Shown here in pieces: positions 46,110-54,856 of a DNA stretch of 64,000 nucleotides. Source of the stretch: Botrimarina mediterranea (GTDB lineage: Bacteria; Planctomycetota; Planctomycetia; Pirellulales; Lacipirellulaceae); NCBI RefSeq assembly GCF_007753265.1, contig NZ_CP036349.1:1955363-2019362 (forward strand). The letters are read 5' to 3'. The translations under genes were made by a program, and so were the position numbers. How positions within the stretch are numbered: the stretch's first letter is position 1; each line of letters opens with the position of its first letter. The notes beneath the pieces were generated by a model. That model had not been told where the DNA came from, did no database searches, and saw only the letters and a list, made by a program, of their open reading frames with translations.

Positions 46110-46694
46110 TCAACCTCCTTCCATCCCCAGCGGACACGTCGCCAGGGGGTAGTACTCCGGACCACCCCGGTAGAGTTCGCTGGAATAGACAACGACTTGG
46201 TCCACCGCCAACTCGCCGGCGTCGTAATCGGCAAGGCCCTCCAGGACGCTCACCAGATGCGGAGAACCGCCACCCGCGCCGCGCGGCAGGCGGGCCAGCG
46301 TCCAGTGGGGGACAAACCCCCTATTCTCACCCCGCTGCGCCAAGTCACTCAGGGCGTCGTCCAGGTCCGCTTGCAGCCGGCAAACGGCCTCTCCGCCCTC
46401 CCGAGCTCCCAGCCAGACCGCTCGCGGGCGCTGGGCGTCGGGGAAGGCGCCAACACCCGCAACGCGGAGCGAGAAGGGCCCGTTCGCTCGGGCGACCCAC
46501 TCGGTCCGGCTGCAGACCTCGGTGATCTCGGTGTCCGACAGCTCGCCGAGAAACATGAGGGTTAGATGAAGATTCTCCTCGCTCACCCAGCGGGCGCCAC
46601 CGAGGTGCGGGCGGAGTCGGCCAATCAGCCCACTGGCGCGGCGGCGGAGGGCGTCATCGGCTTCGATCGCGACGAAGGTGCGGGTTTTACCCAT
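46110..46694 (-). CDS. thpR: RNA 2',3'-cyclic phosphodiesterase ThpR
   Basis: 194 residues. Two H-x-T-x motifs of the 2H phosphoesterase fold: LHLTLMFLG and PHWTLARLPRG. RTFVAIE at the N terminus and RAVWLG are also typical. It hydrolyses 2',3'-cyclic phosphates on RNA ends. Divergent from cheX. Confidence 0.9.
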   Translation of the reverse strand: MGKTRTFVAIEADDALRRRASGLIGRLRPHLGGARWVSEENLHLTLMFLGELSDTEITEVCSRTEWVARANGPFSLRVAGVGAFPDAQRPRAVWLGAREGGEAVCRLQADLDDALSDLAQRGENRGFVPHWTLARLPRGAGGGSPHLVSVLEGLADYDAGELAVDQVVVYSSELYRGGPEYYPLATCPLGMEGG

Positions 46695-46823
46695 CGAGTG
46701 ACGTGGTAAGGGGAAGGGGATCGCGGAAATCCGAAGCGGCGGGGATCAACTACGGGGGCTGGGCCCTAGATTTGAAGTGTACCCGACGCCGCCATCCCTT
46801 ATTTCCGCTACTGCCACGGCTTG

Positions 46824-47318
46824 ATGTCCGCCACCTTCGTCCAACCGACCTCTGACGTCATGGTGGCAGTCATCAACCCCTTGTTGGGTTCGGTGGTCGA
46901 GACCTTCAACACGATGCTGGGCAGCAAGGCTCGGCGGGGGGCGCTTGAACTACGCGGCATTGACGCCGAGCCCTACGAGATATCGGCGTTGATAGCGCTA
47001 TCGGGCGGGACCAAGGGCGTGATCTGCCTAAGCTTCGATCGGCTGACAGCGCTAGAGATCGGCGCGCGGTTGCTAGGCGGGTCGAACTGGAAGCTAACGC
47101 CCGCGGTGCTCGATGCGGTTGGCGAGATCGCGAACGTTGTCGCGGGCTCGGCGAAGAGCAAGCTCGAGATGGGGCTCAACATGGGACTTCCGGCGATCGT
47201 CCGCCGAGAGAACTTCTGCATCCGTTTCCCGAGCGGTTCGGACCCGATGCGGCTGCACTTCGACTCCGACATCGGACCGTTCTTCGTCGATTTCGGGTTC
47301 GTGGTCAGCGGCTTGTAA
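46824..47318 (+). CDS. CheX-like CheY-P phosphatase
   Basis: 164 residues from the ATG at 46824. CheC/CheX fold motif DAVGEIANVVAGSAKSKLE, with the E-x2-N catalytic pair (E and N of GEIAN). Other family blocks are MLGSKARRGALEL and GVICLSFDRLTALEIGARLLGG. Dephosphorylates CheY-P in chemotaxis. No other chemotaxis gene is nearby, so its partner lies elsewhere. Confidence 0.85.
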   Translation: MSATFVQPTSDVMVAVINPLLGSVVETFNTMLGSKARRGALELRGIDAEPYEISALIALSGGTKGVICLSFDRLTALEIGARLLGGSNWKLTPAVLDAVGEIANVVAGSAKSKLEMGLNMGLPAIVRRENFCIRFPSGSDPMRLHFDSDIGPFFVDFGFVVSGL

Positions 47319-47346
47319 GGGTTGTAAACCGGCCGCCCAATCAGTG

Positions 47347-48264
47347 TCAGAACGCCAGCATCCGCTTGTACGCTTCGAGGCGCTCATCGATCTGTTCGCG
47401 CGTCACCTCGGTCATGCGGTGGAGCCCGAAGCCCTCGACGTTGAAGCTGGCGACCACCGTGCCGTAGGCCATCGCCGTCTTGAGCGTGGCCGGATCGACG
47501 GCGTCTTGCTCGGCGAGGTAGCCCATCATGCCGCCCGCGAAACTGTCTCCGGCGCCGGTCGGATCGACGACGTTCTCGGTCGGGAAAGCCGGCAGGGTGA
47601 ACACCTCGATAGCGCCCACCAGGTCGCGTCCGATGAACATCGCGCCGTGCTCACCCTTTTTGACGATCACGAAGCGCGGGCCCATGTCGAGCACCGCATG
47701 GCCGGCGCTGACGAGGTTCTGTTGGCCGGTGAGCAGCTTGGCCTCGCTGTCGTTGAGCACCAGGCCGTCGAGCTCGCCGATCAACGCGTCGAGGTCCTTA
47801 CGGTGCTCGTTGATCCACAGGTCCATCGTGTCGGCGACAACGATCTTGCGATCGAGGGCCTGCGAGAGGACCTTCGCTTGCACCGCGGGGACGCCGTTGG
47901 CGAGGAACACGTAGCGTGCGTCGCGGTGCTCTTCGGGGACCACGGGGTCGAACTCGCCGAAGACGTTGAGCTGAACGTCGAGCGTCTCGCGGTCGTTCAT
48001 GTTGTCGAGGTAACGCCCCGTCCAGCGGAACGTCCGCCCGCCGGCCTTTCGTTCCAGGCCCTTGGTCGAGACGTTGCGCGACTCGAGCAGTTCGACGTGT
48101 TCGGCCGGGAAGTCATCGCCGACGACGCCCACCAGCCGCACCGGCGTAAAAAAGCTGGCCGCGTAGGAGAAGTGCGTCGCCGAGCCGCCGAGGAGGTCGT
48201 CGCGACGCTCCACTGGGGTTTCGACGTTATCGATCGCGACTGAGCCAACAACGAGCAGCGACAT
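47347..48264 (-). CDS. PfkB-family sugar/nucleoside kinase
   Basis: 305 residues from the ATG at 48262-48264; a longer frame is not needed. N-terminal GSVAIDNVETPVE and GGSATHFSYAAS, then C-terminal DPTGAGDSFAGGMMGYLA with the catalytic Asp and anion hole. The sequence recalls bacterial adenosine-kinase-like PfkB proteins, but the substrate is not proven. Confidence 0.88.
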   Translation of the reverse strand: MSLLVVGSVAIDNVETPVERRDDLLGGSATHFSYAASFFTPVRLVGVVGDDFPAEHVELLESRNVSTKGLERKAGGRTFRWTGRYLDNMNDRETLDVQLNVFGEFDPVVPEEHRDARYVFLANGVPAVQAKVLSQALDRKIVVADTMDLWINEHRKDLDALIGELDGLVLNDSEAKLLTGQQNLVSAGHAVLDMGPRFVIVKKGEHGAMFIGRDLVGAIEVFTLPAFPTENVVDPTGAGDSFAGGMMGYLAEQDAVDPATLKTAMAYGTVVASFNVEGFGLHRMTEVTREQIDERLEAYKRMLAF

Positions 48265-48368
48265 CCGGACAAGCCTCAAGCGGTGAGCGTTTGGGAAGCG
48301 ACCGGGCCACATGCAAGCGGCGCCGGCGGCTGAAGAGCCCTGATCGTCCCGTACGCGCCGCCGATTGG

Positions 48369-49259
48369 CTAGTGCCCGCGCGGCGGAGTCGCCTTCGCGA
48401 TCGGATGCACGCCGCGAGCGATCTCGAGGAGCGACGTCAGGTTGGCGCCGATATGAACCCGCGGATTCAGTGAAGCCCCGACCACGGCCCGAGCTTCGCG
48501 GCCGCCGACCACCACCGGCATCGTGGGCGTGGTCGTTTCGAGAAACTCGTTGAAGCCGCCGCGGAGTTCCTCGATGTCATGGACGTGAGACACGCTCAGC
48601 CAGAAGAGCTGGGGCTGGTGCCGCACCGCGGCCGTGGCCATCGTCGCGAAGGGGAGCGAACTACCCAGAGACGTGGCGTCCCAGCCCTCTTCGGCGAGCA
48701 CCACCTCAACCATCAGCGTCGCCAGCCGGTAGTGATCACCGGTCGGAGAGCCCCCCATCGCTGCCGGGGCGTCGGGGCTGGGAGCGGGGAGGTACGACCG
48801 CAGCTCGAACAGCACCCGGTTGATCGACTCGCAGGCTCGGCGTTCCTGGTAGACCTCGGTCGCACCGCACACCCAGCGGTCGCCGATGGTGTGCAGTGTC
48901 GGGGCTAGAAGCCGCTCACAGAGCCCCAGGACGCCCTCTCCGGCCAAGTAATGGTCCAGGACGACCCGACGTGTGGCGGCGTGATCTCCGGCCTCCAACG
49001 AGGCCAGGAGGGCCTCACGGGACGACTCTAAGGTCGCGACGCGCCGCCCGGCCCCGACGGGCAGGCCGAGCGCTTCGGGGCTCACCAGCGGGTGGCTCTG
49101 CTCCCGTAGAAACCGCACGACTTCGCGGATTCGGATTCGCCGGTGGCCGCCCGGGGTCTTCTCCGTAGTGATGACGCCCTGGTCGCACCAACGCTTCAAC
49201 GACGATTCGCTGACCCCGATCGAGGCCGCAACTTGTTTCGGGCTAAGGAGTTCCTGCAT
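48369..49259 (-). CDS. MerR-type regulator with degenerate B12-binding fold (paralogue 2)
   Basis: 296 residues from the ATG at 49257-49259. HTH SPKQVAASIGVSESSLKRW then GGHRRIRI, a helical middle part, and a Rossmann-like tail ending NPRVHIGANLTSLLEIARG. As in paralogue 1 (33079-33954) the CarH W-x9-E-H motif is W129-x9-E139-R140. The region that should hold the D-x-H-x-x-G ligand reads PTGDHYRLATL, with the Gly lost. So cobalamin binding is doubtful. It is divergent from a sigma factor; its own predicted promoter overlaps a direct repeat (49388-49408), which suggests self-regulation. This arrangement resembles LitR/LitS pairs. Confidence 0.8.
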   Translation of the reverse strand: MQELLSPKQVAASIGVSESSLKRWCDQGVITTEKTPGGHRRIRIREVVRFLREQSHPLVSPEALGLPVGAGRRVATLESSREALLASLEAGDHAATRRVVLDHYLAGEGVLGLCERLLAPTLHTIGDRWVCGATEVYQERRACESINRVLFELRSYLPAPSPDAPAAMGGSPTGDHYRLATLMVEVVLAEEGWDATSLGSSLPFATMATAAVRHQPQLFWLSVSHVHDIEELRGGFNEFLETTTPTMPVVVGGREARAVVGASLNPRVHIGANLTSLLEIARGVHPIAKATPPRGH

Positions 49260-49363
49260 GTGGTAACCGCGGGTAGTCGACCGTCGAAGCAGGTCTGGAA
49301 AGACTCTAGCGCCCCGGCCAAGCACGGGTAGCTGTCCAGGTCGGCAGGAATTCACTGCACCTC

Positions 49364-49392
49364 AGTTTAGCCTAGCTGATCCAGGCAGTGAA
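49364..49392 (-). promoter_or_regulatory. Candidate promoter of the MerR/B12-fold regulator
   Basis: Minus-strand TTCACT (49387-49392), 17-base spacer, TAAACT (49364-49369), about 105 bases before the ATG. The -35 lies within the first CGATTT repeat unit. Confidence 0.45.
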
Positions 49393-49467
49393 CGATTTGG
49401 CCGATTTTGTGCTTGATCTGGGGCTGGAGTGGCGATAGGGTTTCAGGTGAACGATTTGGACGATTTA
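49388..49467. promoter_or_regulatory. Twice-repeated direct-repeat operator (CGATTT pairs)
   Basis: GTGAACGATTTGGCCGATTT (49388-49407) recurs as GTGAACGATTTGGACGATTT (49447-49466), starts 59 bases apart. Each copy holds two CGATTT units spaced by 9 bases. A weak plus-strand promoter (TTGATC 49413-49418, TAGGGT 49436-49441) lies between the copies. They are likely binding sites of the divergent MerR-like regulator. Confidence 0.6.
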
Positions 49468-49525
49468 TTAAGGCCCGCAAGACAGCGGGCGAACCGCCAA
49501 GCTCTCTTCCGCCAGGAAATCCCCG

Positions 49526-50524
49526 ATGGCAACGCTCAACCCTCCCGTCCGCCGCGCCCCGTCTGCCACCGTCACCAAGGCGAAGTCCGCCAAAGCGGCC
49601 ACCAAACCGAAAGGCCCTTCAAGCAAGCGTCCCAACCGCCCGACGGCTTTGGATCGCCGGGTCGAAGAGCTCCGGCGTGTTGAGATCGATTACATCCCCA
49701 ACGACAGCTTTTGCTTGGCCAACGACGAGCCGACTGGCCTAGCCGCCGAAGTCGAGCGTGGCGACGCTCCTGCCGAAGCCCTCGCCGCGGGTCTGCCAGC
49801 GCATCTCGGCCGCATGTCTGCGACGCGACTGCTCACCCCAGAGGAGGAACGTGACCTCTTCCGCCGGATGAACTATTGCAAGTTCCGGGCGCAGGCGTTG
49901 CGATCGAAGCTCGGCCGCACGGCGCCCTCGGCGGCTCGGGTCGCCGAGATCGAGGATTGCTTGCGGCGTGTGACGCGGCTGCGGAACCACCTGATCCAGG
50001 CGAACACCCGACTCGTGATGTCGATCGCCCGGCGGTTCGCCAACAGCTCGAACTCCTTCGACGACCTCCTGAGCCACGGCATCGTTTCGCTGATGCACGC
50101 CATCGAAAAGTTCGACTACGACCGCGGCTATCGATTCAGCACCTACGCGACGTGCGCCGTGCGGCGCGACCTCTGCCGTCACGTGATGACGCAGCGGCGA
50201 GACTCACAGCGGTTCAGCACCGGCGCGGACCTGCTGCTCAACGACGTCGGCGCCGAGCCCGGCGACGCCCAGCACCTCAGCGAACCCGAGTGGGGCGTAC
50301 TCAACTCGTCTCTCGTGCAGATGATTCAGCGCCTCGACGAGCGCGAGCGGTTCATCGTCACCCACCGCTTTGGCCTCGGCGACGGCGCCAAGCGGGCCTC
50401 CTACAACCGGCTCGGACAGCGGATGGGCATCTCGAAGGAACGCGTTCGGCAGCTCGCCAACCGGGCGATGGAGAAGCTGCGCGAATGGGCGCCCGATTAT
50501 CGACTCGAGGCTTTGGTAAGCTGA
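49526..50524 (+). CDS. Sigma-70-family RNA polymerase sigma factor
   Basis: 332 residues. After a basic Ala/Lys/Pro-rich tail and a linker, region 1.2-like RLLTPEEERDLFRRMNYCKF; region 2 NHLIQANTRLVMSIARRF, DDLLSHGIVSLMHAIEKFDYDRGYRFSTYATCAVRRDL; region 4 RERFIVTHRFGLGDG and ISKERVRQLANRAMEKLRE. It has no region 1.1 and a short region 3, so it is an alternative factor. Divergent from the MerR/B12-fold regulator, with operator-like repeats between them. Function inferred as a light or stress response. Confidence 0.9.
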   Translation: MATLNPPVRRAPSATVTKAKSAKAATKPKGPSSKRPNRPTALDRRVEELRRVEIDYIPNDSFCLANDEPTGLAAEVERGDAPAEALAAGLPAHLGRMSATRLLTPEEERDLFRRMNYCKFRAQALRSKLGRTAPSAARVAEIEDCLRRVTRLRNHLIQANTRLVMSIARRFANSSNSFDDLLSHGIVSLMHAIEKFDYDRGYRFSTYATCAVRRDLCRHVMTQRRDSQRFSTGADLLLNDVGAEPGDAQHLSEPEWGVLNSSLVQMIQRLDERERFIVTHRFGLGDGAKRASYNRLGQRMGISKERVRQLANRAMEKLREWAPDYRLEALVS

Positions 50525-50558
50525 CGTAGGTCAGTCCTTTCCACGGGGAAATAAGCCG

Positions 50559-51095
50559 ATGTCCGAGCCATCTTCGTCTGCAATCGCCTCGCTCCCCACC
50601 TCGACCGAAGGGGCAACGCTCGCCGAGCTGTCCCAAGAGCGGCCGGTGTTTGTCGTGCTGCTCCGCCACGCCGGTTGCACTTTCCACCGCGAAGCCCTGG
50701 CGGACCTCAGAGCGGTCGAGCCCGAGATCGACGCCGTCGGCGCGCGGTTGGCGATCGTCCACATGGGGGCCGGTGACAACTCGATCGAGTCCGCCGAGCG
50801 CTACGACCTCCGCAGCGCAACGCACGTCGCCGACCCCGACCAGCAGCTCTACAAAGAGCTGGGCATCTCCCGCGGCCGCCTCAGTCAGTTGCTCGGTTGG
50901 CAAGAGTTCTCAAGAGGCGCAAGTGCTTGCCTGCTCAAAGGCCACGGTGTCGGCGTCCTGAAAGGCGACGGCTTGCAGCTCGGCGGGCTGGCGCTGATCA
51001 ACAAGGGACAAGTTGTCTGGAAACGTCCGCTCGAGCGCGCGTCCGAGAGGCCCGACTATGTCGTGGAAGTTCGGGACGCTCTTAAGGCTCTTTAG
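50559..51095 (+). CDS. PRXL2/SelL-like thioredoxin-fold protein
   Basis: 178 residues. FVVLLRHAGCTFHREALADL is the active-site region of the AhpC/TSA-like PRXL2 family, which normally has C-x-x-C (or Sec) there. Here it is C40-T-F-H43, so the second Cys is His. Later blocks VAIVHMG and YKELGISRG are typical. The redox role is probable but altered. It starts 34 bases after the sigma factor stop, so it is likely in the same transcript and under the same switch. A bidirectional terminator follows. Confidence 0.8.
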   Translation: MSEPSSSAIASLPTSTEGATLAELSQERPVFVVLLRHAGCTFHREALADLRAVEPEIDAVGARLAIVHMGAGDNSIESAERYDLRSATHVADPDQQLYKELGISRGRLSQLLGWQEFSRGASACLLKGHGVGVLKGDGLQLGGLALINKGQVVWKRPLERASERPDYVVEVRDALKAL

Positions 51096-51216
51096 AAAGC
51101 GTTGGTACGCCGGTTCTACGCACTGTACATCTTCGACTGCTTCAGGGTGGGAGCGCGGCAGACTTGTGCCGCTCTGACCTGTTGATTCGCCGCTTCGGCA
51201 AGCGGACGCAAAAGAG

Positions 51217-51245
51217 AAAGCCGTCTAGAGAATCTAGACGGCTTT
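51217..51245. terminator. Bidirectional terminator
   Basis: A 13-bp stem (51217-51229 with 51233-51245) and 3-base loop. T-rich sequence follows on both strands (GCTTTCGCATTTTC on plus, GCTTTCTCTTTTGC on minus). It serves the convergent genes ending at 51095 and 51297. Confidence 0.8.
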
Positions 51246-51296
51246 CGCATTTTCAGATGGCCAAGTTCTCGGTTAACAGCAGCTGTCGCATGCCGA

Positions 51297-52040
51297 TCAA
51301 GCGTTTCGAGCCGGCCGTAGACCGAGCACTCCGCCGAGGCTGAGGAGCGACCAAGCCACTAGCGAAGTCGCCTCGGGGACGACGCCCGCGCCGGTAGCGA
51401 CAAGCACTCGGACTTGGTCAACGCCGGAGCTGTTGGCCAGCAAGATGTCAAAGTCGAGCGTCCGTTGATCGTTGCCAACGGATGCAATGAGCCGATCGAT
51501 ATTGGCGCCACTCAACTCCAATCCCCGCGATGCACTTCCGGTTGCGGGAGTGTTGGGATACGTCGTCGTCGGCGACAAGCCCAAGGTCGCATCGGTAGCT
51601 GTTAAGTCCGCGCTAAGAAAAATCAGACCGAGAATGTTTTGAGTGAATGTAATCGAGCCCGTCGCGCTTCGGACGGGATTACCATCCCCAGTCGCGCTGA
51701 CGGGATCAAAGTGGAAGAACCAGGAGTCGAAAGTCGCCGTCACGATCCCAGGCGATTGGCCACCAGGAATGTTGGTTTGCGTGCCACTCACCAAGTGATT
51801 AACGGCTTGGTCGGTGAGGATGCCGGTCTGCTCTTGGAAGCCAAAAATTGTGGTGTCCGATTCGCCAGTGCCGCTGGCTCCGTTCAGAACGTCGGTCGGG
51901 GCGCTGATGATTTGCACCGAAGCCTGCGCGACGCCAACGCAACCCAGGAGTGCAATCAGCGAGCACAGGGCGAAGCGAGCTCGGACGAGACCCTTCAAGG
52001 AGTCTTGAACCACTGAACAAAGAGTACCGAAAGCCATCAA
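51297..52040 (-). CDS. PEP-CTERM-like exported protein
   Basis: 247 residues. Signal peptide (LCSLIALLGCVGVAQAS). The mature part is beta-rich with many Gly/Thr/Ser. The C terminus VVPEATSLVAWSLLSLGGVLGLRPARNA has the PEP-CTERM layout, but the motif reads VPEA rather than PEP, so sorting could be altered. I cannot name a function. It stands alone, with a strong bidirectional terminator downstream. Confidence 0.7.
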   Translation of the reverse strand: MMAFGTLCSVVQDSLKGLVRARFALCSLIALLGCVGVAQASVQIISAPTDVLNGASGTGESDTTIFGFQEQTGILTDQAVNHLVSGTQTNIPGGQSPGIVTATFDSWFFHFDPVSATGDGNPVRSATGSITFTQNILGLIFLSADLTATDATLGLSPTTTYPNTPATGSASRGLELSGANIDRLIASVGNDQRTLDFDILLANSSGVDQVRVLVATGAGVVPEATSLVAWSLLSLGGVLGLRPARNA

Positions 52041-52227
52041 GAACTCCGGGAAGTACGACTTATCTGATGCACGTCGAAGAATCGCTTTATTCGCGCAGGT
52101 TTGCCCAGTTTACCGACCTTGCTGGCCATGGCAACTGATTTTGCCGGGGAAGCTTGCGATTAACCTCATGTCACATGCGGCTCGCCGCATCTGTCGGGCG
52201 TCGTGCCAAGTCGTTGTTCGCACTTGG

Positions 52228-52707
52228 TTACTCGGTGACAGCCGACTTCTTCCCGCCGGTCAGGCGTGATGCATCCCGGTTGTCGGCGATCCAGTCTTCG
52301 CGCGTGTAGGTGATGACTGACGAGTCGGTCTCGCGCACTTCGAGTTGCGCCAATCGGAAGCCCATCTCGGTGATCTCACTGAACAGGGTGAACGCCAGGT
52401 TCTCGACTGTCGTCGGGGCGTCGAACACCTTGAAGCGGAACCGCTCGCCCGTGCGGCGCTCATGGTCTTGCAGCGTTTCGTAGAGCGGGTCGGTGCGGTT
52501 GATGAGCATGCCGTGGTCGTAATGCTCCTTGAGGTACGGCTCGATCTTCGCGTCGAAGTCGCCGAACAGCGTCGACAGCGCCCCGGTGCGCTCGACCTCA
52601 AAGTGACACACCAACCCGTACCGGTGCCCGTGCAAGTTGCGGCACTTGTCCTTGAGCTGCTCGTTGCGATGCGCGGCGTAGAACTTGTATTGCTTTTGGA
52701 TAATCAC
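52228..52707 (-). CDS. queD: 6-carboxy-5,6,7,8-tetrahydropterin synthase / PTPS family (QueD-like)
   Basis: 159 residues from a GTG at 52705-52707. Zinc ligands H13 (YAAH), H26 and H28 (LHGH), catalytic Cys C22 (DKCRNLHGH), then DFDAKIEPYLKEHYDHGMLIN and APTTVENLA. The PTPS fold makes pterin intermediates from the FolE product dihydroneopterin triphosphate. It lies 154 bases after folE in the same orientation. It may feed queuosine synthesis (QueG, 10.4 kb) or another pterin cofactor. Confidence 0.9.
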   Translation of the reverse strand: MIIQKQYKFYAAHRNEQLKDKCRNLHGHRYGLVCHFEVERTGALSTLFGDFDAKIEPYLKEHYDHGMLINRTDPLYETLQDHERRTGERFRFKVFDAPTTVENLAFTLFSEITEMGFRLAQLEVRETDSSVITYTREDWIADNRDASRLTGGKKSAVTE

Positions 52708-52861
52708 GGGGGGCTTCGTACGGTGAGCGGCTTCGGATGTTCGCTGTTAGTTGTGATGCAAAAGGGGAAAGGGGAAACGTATTGAGTATTGATGCCGGCT
52801 GAGAGGCCATGGGAAGACTAATTCTTTTCCCCTTTCGCCTTTCCACTTTCCCCTTTCGGCG

Positions 52862-53590
52862 TCAGCCTTTCGTGATCAGCGTCATCACCTCGGCGCGGCT
52901 CGCTTGGTTGGTCTTGAAGACGCCGCGGAGGGCGCTGGTGACGGTGCTTGCGCCGTGCTTCTTGATCCCGCGGATCGACATGCAGGAGTGCTCGGCCTGG
53001 ACGACGACGGCGACGCCCTTCGAGTTGAGCTTGGATTCGATCAGGTCGGCGATCGTCTGCGTCATCCGCTCTTGCACCTGCGGGCGGCGCGAGACCTCTT
53101 CGACGACGCGAGCCAGCTTGCTCAGGCCCGTGACGCGGCCGTTGGGCAAGTAGGCCACGTGCGCGACGCCGCTGAACGGCAGCAGGTGATGCTCGCACAT
53201 GCTGGTGAAGCGGATGTCGCGCACCAGGACGATCTCGTCATACGACTCGGGGAACGTGACGTCGAGGTGCCGGCCCGGGTCGAGCGTCAGGCCCTCGAAC
53301 ATCTCGGCGTACATCTTCGCAACACGCCGCGGCGTTTCGAGCAGGCCCTCGCGGTCGGGGTCTTCGCCGACCGCCTGCAAAATTGCTCGCACGGCGCCCT
53401 TGATCGCTTCAAGATCCACCGGAGGCTTGTCTTCGGATGCGGACAGACCTTCAGCCGCGGATAGTTCGTTGCTCACGCTGGTGGGGTGTTTGGACGCATC
53501 GAGATCGGCGGGCCCCGCGGGCTTGTCGTGTCGATTGCCCGCCGCGGTGTGACCGTTCTTGATCGCGCCGATTTCCAATGCCACCGACAT
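52862..53590 (-). CDS. folE: GTP cyclohydrolase I FolE
   Basis: 242 residues from the ATG at 53588-53590 (GGAG upstream; a TTG start at 53644 is possible). N-terminal tail of about 55 residues before the domain. Motifs: [41 protein letters not shown] with zinc Cys and catalytic His, [17 protein letters not shown], and the zinc Cys of [15 protein letters not shown]. It turns GTP into dihydroneopterin triphosphate for folate, queuosine and pterin cofactors. Folate-type cofactors also serve photolyase antennae, and two photolyase genes lie 1.3 kb and more upstream, but this link is inference. Confidence 0.95.
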   Translation of the reverse strand: MSVALEIGAIKNGHTAAGNRHDKPAGPADLDASKHPTSVSNELSAAEGLSASEDKPPVDLEAIKGAVRAILQAVGEDPDREGLLETPRRVAKMYAEMFEGLTLDPGRHLDVTFPESYDEIVLVRDIRFTSMCEHHLLPFSGVAHVAYLPNGRVTGLSKLARVVEEVSRRPQVQERMTQTIADLIESKLNSKGVAVVVQAEHSCMSIRGIKKHGASTVTSALRGVFKTNQASRAEVMTLITKG

Positions 53591-53808
53591 GCCGGGGACT
53601 CCGTGTGTTAGAGGGACCGTTGGCCGCCTGGCCGTCCCTTTCAATTAGGCCCGGTCCGCCGGAGGGGCAGAGTCGGAGGTGTGTGGCGCCGCGGCGGGAG
53701 GCGACCGAAGTTCGCCCAAAGTGAACCGCCGGCGTCCAGGTAACTGTAGAGAAACGGCCCCCGGTGACAACTGGCGCCCTGGGGACAAAGGCGGGAGCCC
53801 GCGGCCCC

Positions 53809-53853
53809 AAAAAACCACGAGCCCGTCCGGCGGTGGTCCGTCGGACGGGCTCG
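53809..53853 (-). terminator. Terminator downstream of the peroxiredoxin gene
   Basis: A 12-bp stem CGAGCCCGTCCG (53818-53829 with 53842-53853), followed on the minus strand by six T (53809-53814). It lies between ahpC-like and folE and separates their transcription. It is part of the 333-base gap that otherwise holds only a family E half repeat. Confidence 0.8.
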
Positions 53854-53887
53854 GGCAATCTGTAGGGGCCGTGGGGGCCTCTCACGC

Positions 53888-53913
53888 TAACCGGGGGCTA
53901 AGGCCCCGCGGCT
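53888..53913. repeat. Half repeat of family E type
   Basis: AACCGGGGGCTAAGGCCCCG then CGGCTAA, a diverged single arm of the repeat seen at 34628-34654 and 60044-60116. Confidence 0.5.
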
Positions 53914-53923
53914 AACGGACAGG

Positions 53924-54562
53924 TCACGCCGTCGTCGAGTACTCGCTCTCGAAGAAGGTTTTCGACGCGTCGACGGTTGGCTTGATCGTGGCGGCGCCTT
54001 CCTTCCAGTTGGCGGGGCAAACCTCGCCGTTCTTCTCGAAGTACTGCAACGCCTTCACCATCCGCAGGGCCTCGTCCACGCTGCGGCCCAGCGGCAGGTC
54101 GTTCACCACCTGGTGGCGGACGACGCCCTTCTGGTCGATCAGGAACAAGCCACGCAGGGCGATGCCGCCCGGCAGCAGCACGCCATACGACTCGGCGATG
54201 CCCTTGGTGAGGTCGGCGACGAGCGGGTAGGCCGTCTTGCCGATGCCGCCCTGCGAACGCGGGACCTGGGTCCACGCGTGGTGCGTGAAGTGGCTGTCGA
54301 CCGACACACCGAGGATCTGCACGCCGAGCTTCTCGAACTCGCAGGCGGCGTCCGAGAAGGCGATGATTTCCGTCGGGCAGACGAACGTAAAGTCGAGCGG
54401 CCAGAAGAACAGCAGCACGTACTTGTCGTCGTAATCCGACAGCTTCACTTCCTTGAACGACCCGTCCGGCATCACGGCCTGAGCGGCGAAGTCGGGCGCC
54501 TGCTTCTGAACGAGCGTGGCGGGGGGAAGCTGGTAGTCCTCAAAACAATCGTGATCGCTCAT
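53924..54562 (-). CDS. Typical 2-Cys peroxiredoxin (AhpC/Prx1 family)
   Basis: 212 residues. Peroxidatic Cys62 in [12 protein letters not shown] and resolving Cys182 in [11 protein letters not shown]; other blocks [14 protein letters not shown] and [30 protein letters not shown]. Reduces H2O2 and organic peroxides. It lies upstream of folE in the same direction, but a terminator separates them. It is part of the stress-related cluster at 48-60 kb. Confidence 0.95.
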   Translation of the reverse strand: MSDHDCFEDYQLPPATLVQKQAPDFAAQAVMPDGSFKEVKLSDYDDKYVLLFFWPLDFTFVCPTEIIAFSDAACEFEKLGVQILGVSVDSHFTHHAWTQVPRSQGGIGKTAYPLVADLTKGIAESYGVLLPGGIALRGLFLIDQKGVVRHQVVNDLPLGRSVDEALRMVKALQYFEKNGEVCPANWKEGAATIKPTVDASKTFFESEYSTTA

Positions 54563-54856
54563 TACGTGCTCCAGAGATTCCGTTGTGCGGGCAGGAGCCG
54601 CCCCATCCGGGCGGCCATGGTTGGGGTGGGCCAGTTGGGGTGGGCCAATAGCACACAGTTATAGACGGCTTGGGGGCGTGAGCAAGACGCTAAAGCCATG
54701 CGGAAATAGCATAGGTTCTATGCGGGGCATGCAATGTGGGAATGACCAAGGTCCAAGCCCCAATGACCAATAGCGTGCTACTGCACGGACCTTCCCTTAG
54801 CCTCTCAGCCCCTCGAATCCTCAGCCCCTAGCCCCTCGAGGGTCATAAGGGCTTGG

